Of a DNA stretch of 42,444 nucleotides, positions 41,057-42,444 are shown in pieces. Within the stretch, counting starts at the first letter, position 1, and each line of letters starts with the position of its first letter. The notes under the pieces are model-generated. The model worked only from the letters and a program-made list of their open reading frames with translations, made no database searches and had not been told where the DNA came from. The stretch is from NCBI GenBank assembly GCA_002409995.1, contig DHOR01000005.1, positions 1-42,444 on the forward strand, given 5' to 3'. The translations under genes were made by a program, and so were the position numbers. The DNA comes from Hungatella sp. UBA5385. GTDB taxonomy: Bacteria > Bacillota > Clostridia > Lachnospirales > Lachnospiraceae.

Positions 41057-41608
41057 ATGAATAATCATATGAATGTACCAATCACCAGAGAAGAAGCAGA
41101 ACGTCTAAGTGCAGGTGACTATATCTATTTGACAGGCACTATATATACAGCAAGAGATGCAGCTCATAAGAGAATGCAGGAAACACTGGACAGAGGAGAA
41201 GAGCTTCCTTTCAATATTAAAGGGAATATAATCTACTATATGGGACCATCCCCGGCAAGGGAGGGCCGCCCCATCGGATCAGCAGGACCTACTACAGCAA
41301 GCCGTATGGATAAATACACTCCTGCACTTTTGGATATGGGACTTGGTGCCATGATTGGAAAAGGAAAGAGAAGTAAAGAAGTAATAGATGCAATTATAAG
41401 AAATGGTTCTGTTTATCTTGCAGCAGTTGGAGGAGCAGGAGCCCTGCTATCCCAAAAAATCAAGAAATCAGAAATTATTGCCTATGAAGACCTTGGAACA
41501 GAGGCCATACGACGTCTGGAGGTTGAGAATTTTCCGGTGATTGTAGTGATTGACAGCAGAGGAAATAATCTATATGAAACTGCAATCGAGGAATATAAAG
41601 AAGAATAG
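41057..41608 (+). CDS. Fumarate hydratase class I, beta subunit
   Basis: The C-terminal subunit, 183 residues, that completes the active site. Family motifs: GDYIYLTGTIYTARDAAHKRM (about 20-40), YMGPSPAREGRPIGSAGPTTASRMDKYTP (about 61-90) and GAMIGKGKRS. AGGAAGGGA lies before the ATG. The gene runs 12 bases before the acyltransferase gene. The alternative TtdB call is possible; fumarase is more likely in a fermentative Clostridia. Confidence 0.9.
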   Translation: MNNHMNVPITREEAERLSAGDYIYLTGTIYTARDAAHKRMQETLDRGEELPFNIKGNIIYYMGPSPAREGRPIGSAGPTTASRMDKYTPALLDMGLGAMIGKGKRSKEVIDAIIRNGSVYLAAVGGAGALLSQKIKKSEIIAYEDLGTEAIRRLEVENFPVIVVIDSRGNNLYETAIEEYKEE

Positions 41609-41620
41609 GAGATGTAATAT

Positions 41621-42334
41621 ATGAATCGTATTGCATATATGGTAATCCGTAATTTATTCAGAGTTCCAGTCTGGTTCTATCATATCTGGAAATTTGGCCG
41701 TCCTGGAGATCGTCATACAGAACAGGAACGATATGATTACCTAAGAAATATTGTAAAAAAGGTTAATAAATCAGGTAGAGTGGAAGTAGAAGTCAGTGGG
41801 GTTGAGAATCTTCCTGATAAAAACGGCTTTATACTATTCCCCAATCATCAGGGACTGTATGATGTTCTGGCTATTATAGAAGGTTGTCCTAACCCTCTTG
41901 GTATTATAGTGAAAAAAGAAGCTGCTTCTATTATATTGATTAAACAGGTAATAAAAGCTCTTGATGGCATTGCCATTGACCGTAAGGATATGAAAGCATC
42001 AATGAAGGTTATTATGAAAATGACTGAAAACGTGAAAAAGGGAAGAAACTATATTATATTTCCAGAGGGAACCAGAAGTAAAGAGGGAAATAAACTTCTT
42101 CCATTTAAAGGCGGAACTTTTAAAAGTGCTGTCAATGCCAAATGTCCCATTGTCCCTGTAGCGCTGATTGATTGTTTTAAACCATTTGATATCAGTTCCA
42201 TTAAGAGACAAAAAGTGAGCATCAGTTTTTTAAAACCTCTTTATCCTGATCAATATATAGGGCTAAAAACAATTGAAATAGCAGATCTGGTACAGGGTAA
42301 AATACAGGAAGAAATAAATCGAAAATTGGGTTGA
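41621..42334 (+). CDS. plsC: 1-acyl-sn-glycerol-3-phosphate acyltransferase (PlsC family)
   Basis: Transfers an acyl chain to lysophosphatidic acid in phospholipid synthesis, at the inner face of the membrane. 237 residues. The catalytic H-x4-D motif is NHQGLYD (His76, Asp81) and the glycerol-phosphate motif is FPEGTRSKEGN (about 144-154). N-terminal IRNLFRVPVWFYHIW may be a membrane-binding helix. Twelve bases after the fumarase beta gene and likely on the same message. Its stop codon overlaps the tRNA promoter. Confidence 0.9.
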   Translation: MNRIAYMVIRNLFRVPVWFYHIWKFGRPGDRHTEQERYDYLRNIVKKVNKSGRVEVEVSGVENLPDKNGFILFPNHQGLYDVLAIIEGCPNPLGIIVKKEAASIILIKQVIKALDGIAIDRKDMKASMKVIMKMTENVKKGRNYIIFPEGTRSKEGNKLLPFKGGTFKSAVNAKCPIVPVALIDCFKPFDISSIKRQKVSISFLKPLYPDQYIGLKTIEIADLVQGKIQEEINRKLG

Positions 42335-42359
42335 CATTTATATTCTTCTCTAGTATAAT
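42331..42359 (+). promoter_or_regulatory. Consensus promoter of the tRNA gene
   Basis: TTGACA (42331-42336), 17-base spacer, TATAAT (42354-42359): both hexamers are perfect. The -35 overlaps the stop codon of the acyltransferase gene. Predicted start near 42366, about 55 bases before the tRNA. Confidence 0.92.
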
Positions 42360-42420
42360 AACCAATGCGTCTGAAAACAATAGTGTTTAACAACGCAATC
42401 ATATGGAGACTATGAACTAC

Positions 42421-42444
42421 GGAGAAATACTCAAGAGGCCGAAG
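42421..42444 (+). tRNA. tRNA-Ser, 5' part only
   Basis: The last 24 bases, GGAGAAATACTCAAGAGGCC followed by GAAG, match the acceptor 5' strand and D arm of a bacterial serine tRNA. The anticodon is outside the window, so the isoacceptor cannot be named. Confidence 0.85.

Noticed and set aside
1..42444. CRISPR arrays, insertion sequences, phage genes, rRNA genes.
   Set aside because: No regularly spaced repeats, transposase, integrase or rRNA-like sequence was seen; the only RNA gene besides the riboswitch and possible short RNA is the partial tRNA at the right end.

Overview
The window is a piece of a low-GC Gram-positive chromosome that spans the replication origin. Gene order (rpmH-rnpA-yidD-yidC-jag-mnmE-mnmG-rsmG and parA-parB on one side of oriC, dnaA-dnaN-yaaA-recF-gyrB-gyrA on the other), AGGAGG-type ribosome binding sites, and the flavour of the accessory genes (DUF4446 next to parB, type II pantothenate kinase, OadB-like pump subunit, LplB/YtcP-type sugar importer, intracellular GH43/GH28 enzymes) point to a Clostridia, most likely a Lachnospiraceae gut or plant-fibre degrader. 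That assignment is inference from gene content and protein style; no database was searched.

Layout. 1-384: a promoter followed by an intrinsic terminator with no ORF between (short RNA or attenuated leader). 385-2129: pantothenate kinase and a GNAT acetyltransferase. 2201-2279: a large bidirectional terminator. 2338-4580 (minus): DUF4446 protein, ParB and ParA. 4581-5944: an alpha/beta hydrolase gene bracketed by three perfect parS sites, two of which look like opposing terminators. 5945-12951 (minus): rsmG, mnmG, mnmE, jag, yidC, yidD, rnpA and rpmH, driven by a near-consensus promoter at 13036-13064. 13216-13857 (minus): an ECF-type vitamin transporter S component ending in a perfect 27-bp hairpin. 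13858-15965: bipartite oriC with DnaA boxes on both sides of dnaA and a DnaA-trio/AT-rich unwinding region before dnaN. 15966-22918: dnaN, yaaA, recF, gyrB, gyrA.

22951-25840: a well-formed yybP-ykoY (Mn2+) riboswitch with its own promoter and terminator controls a CNNM/CBS (CorC/HlyC) membrane protein, followed by an OadB-type sodium pump subunit and a 40-residue companion membrane protein too short for ordinary ORF calling. 25924-38091 is a carbohydrate-use locus: Rrf2 and membrane-bound AraC regulators, two permeases and a lipoprotein of an oligosaccharide importer (no ATPase present), then four enzymes without signal peptides: GH43, an ankyrin-GH43 fusion, GH28 and a beta-lactamase-fold serine hydrolase. 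Together they suggest uptake of pectic/xylan-like oligosaccharides and their breakdown in the cytoplasm. 38157-40026 (minus) is a YtrA-like GntR/ABC exporter operon with a clear operator at its own promoter. 40111-42334 holds a two-subunit fumarase and a PlsC acyltransferase. The window ends inside a tRNA-Ser with a consensus promoter.

The strongest less-ordinary signals are the ankyrin-GH43 fusion, the Mn2+ riboswitch upstream of a CorC-type gene, parS palindromes that appear to double as terminators, the orphan OadB/40-residue pair, and the promoter-terminator unit at the left edge. I did not see a clearly new defence or mobile system; there are no insertion sequences, CRISPR arrays or phage genes in the window.
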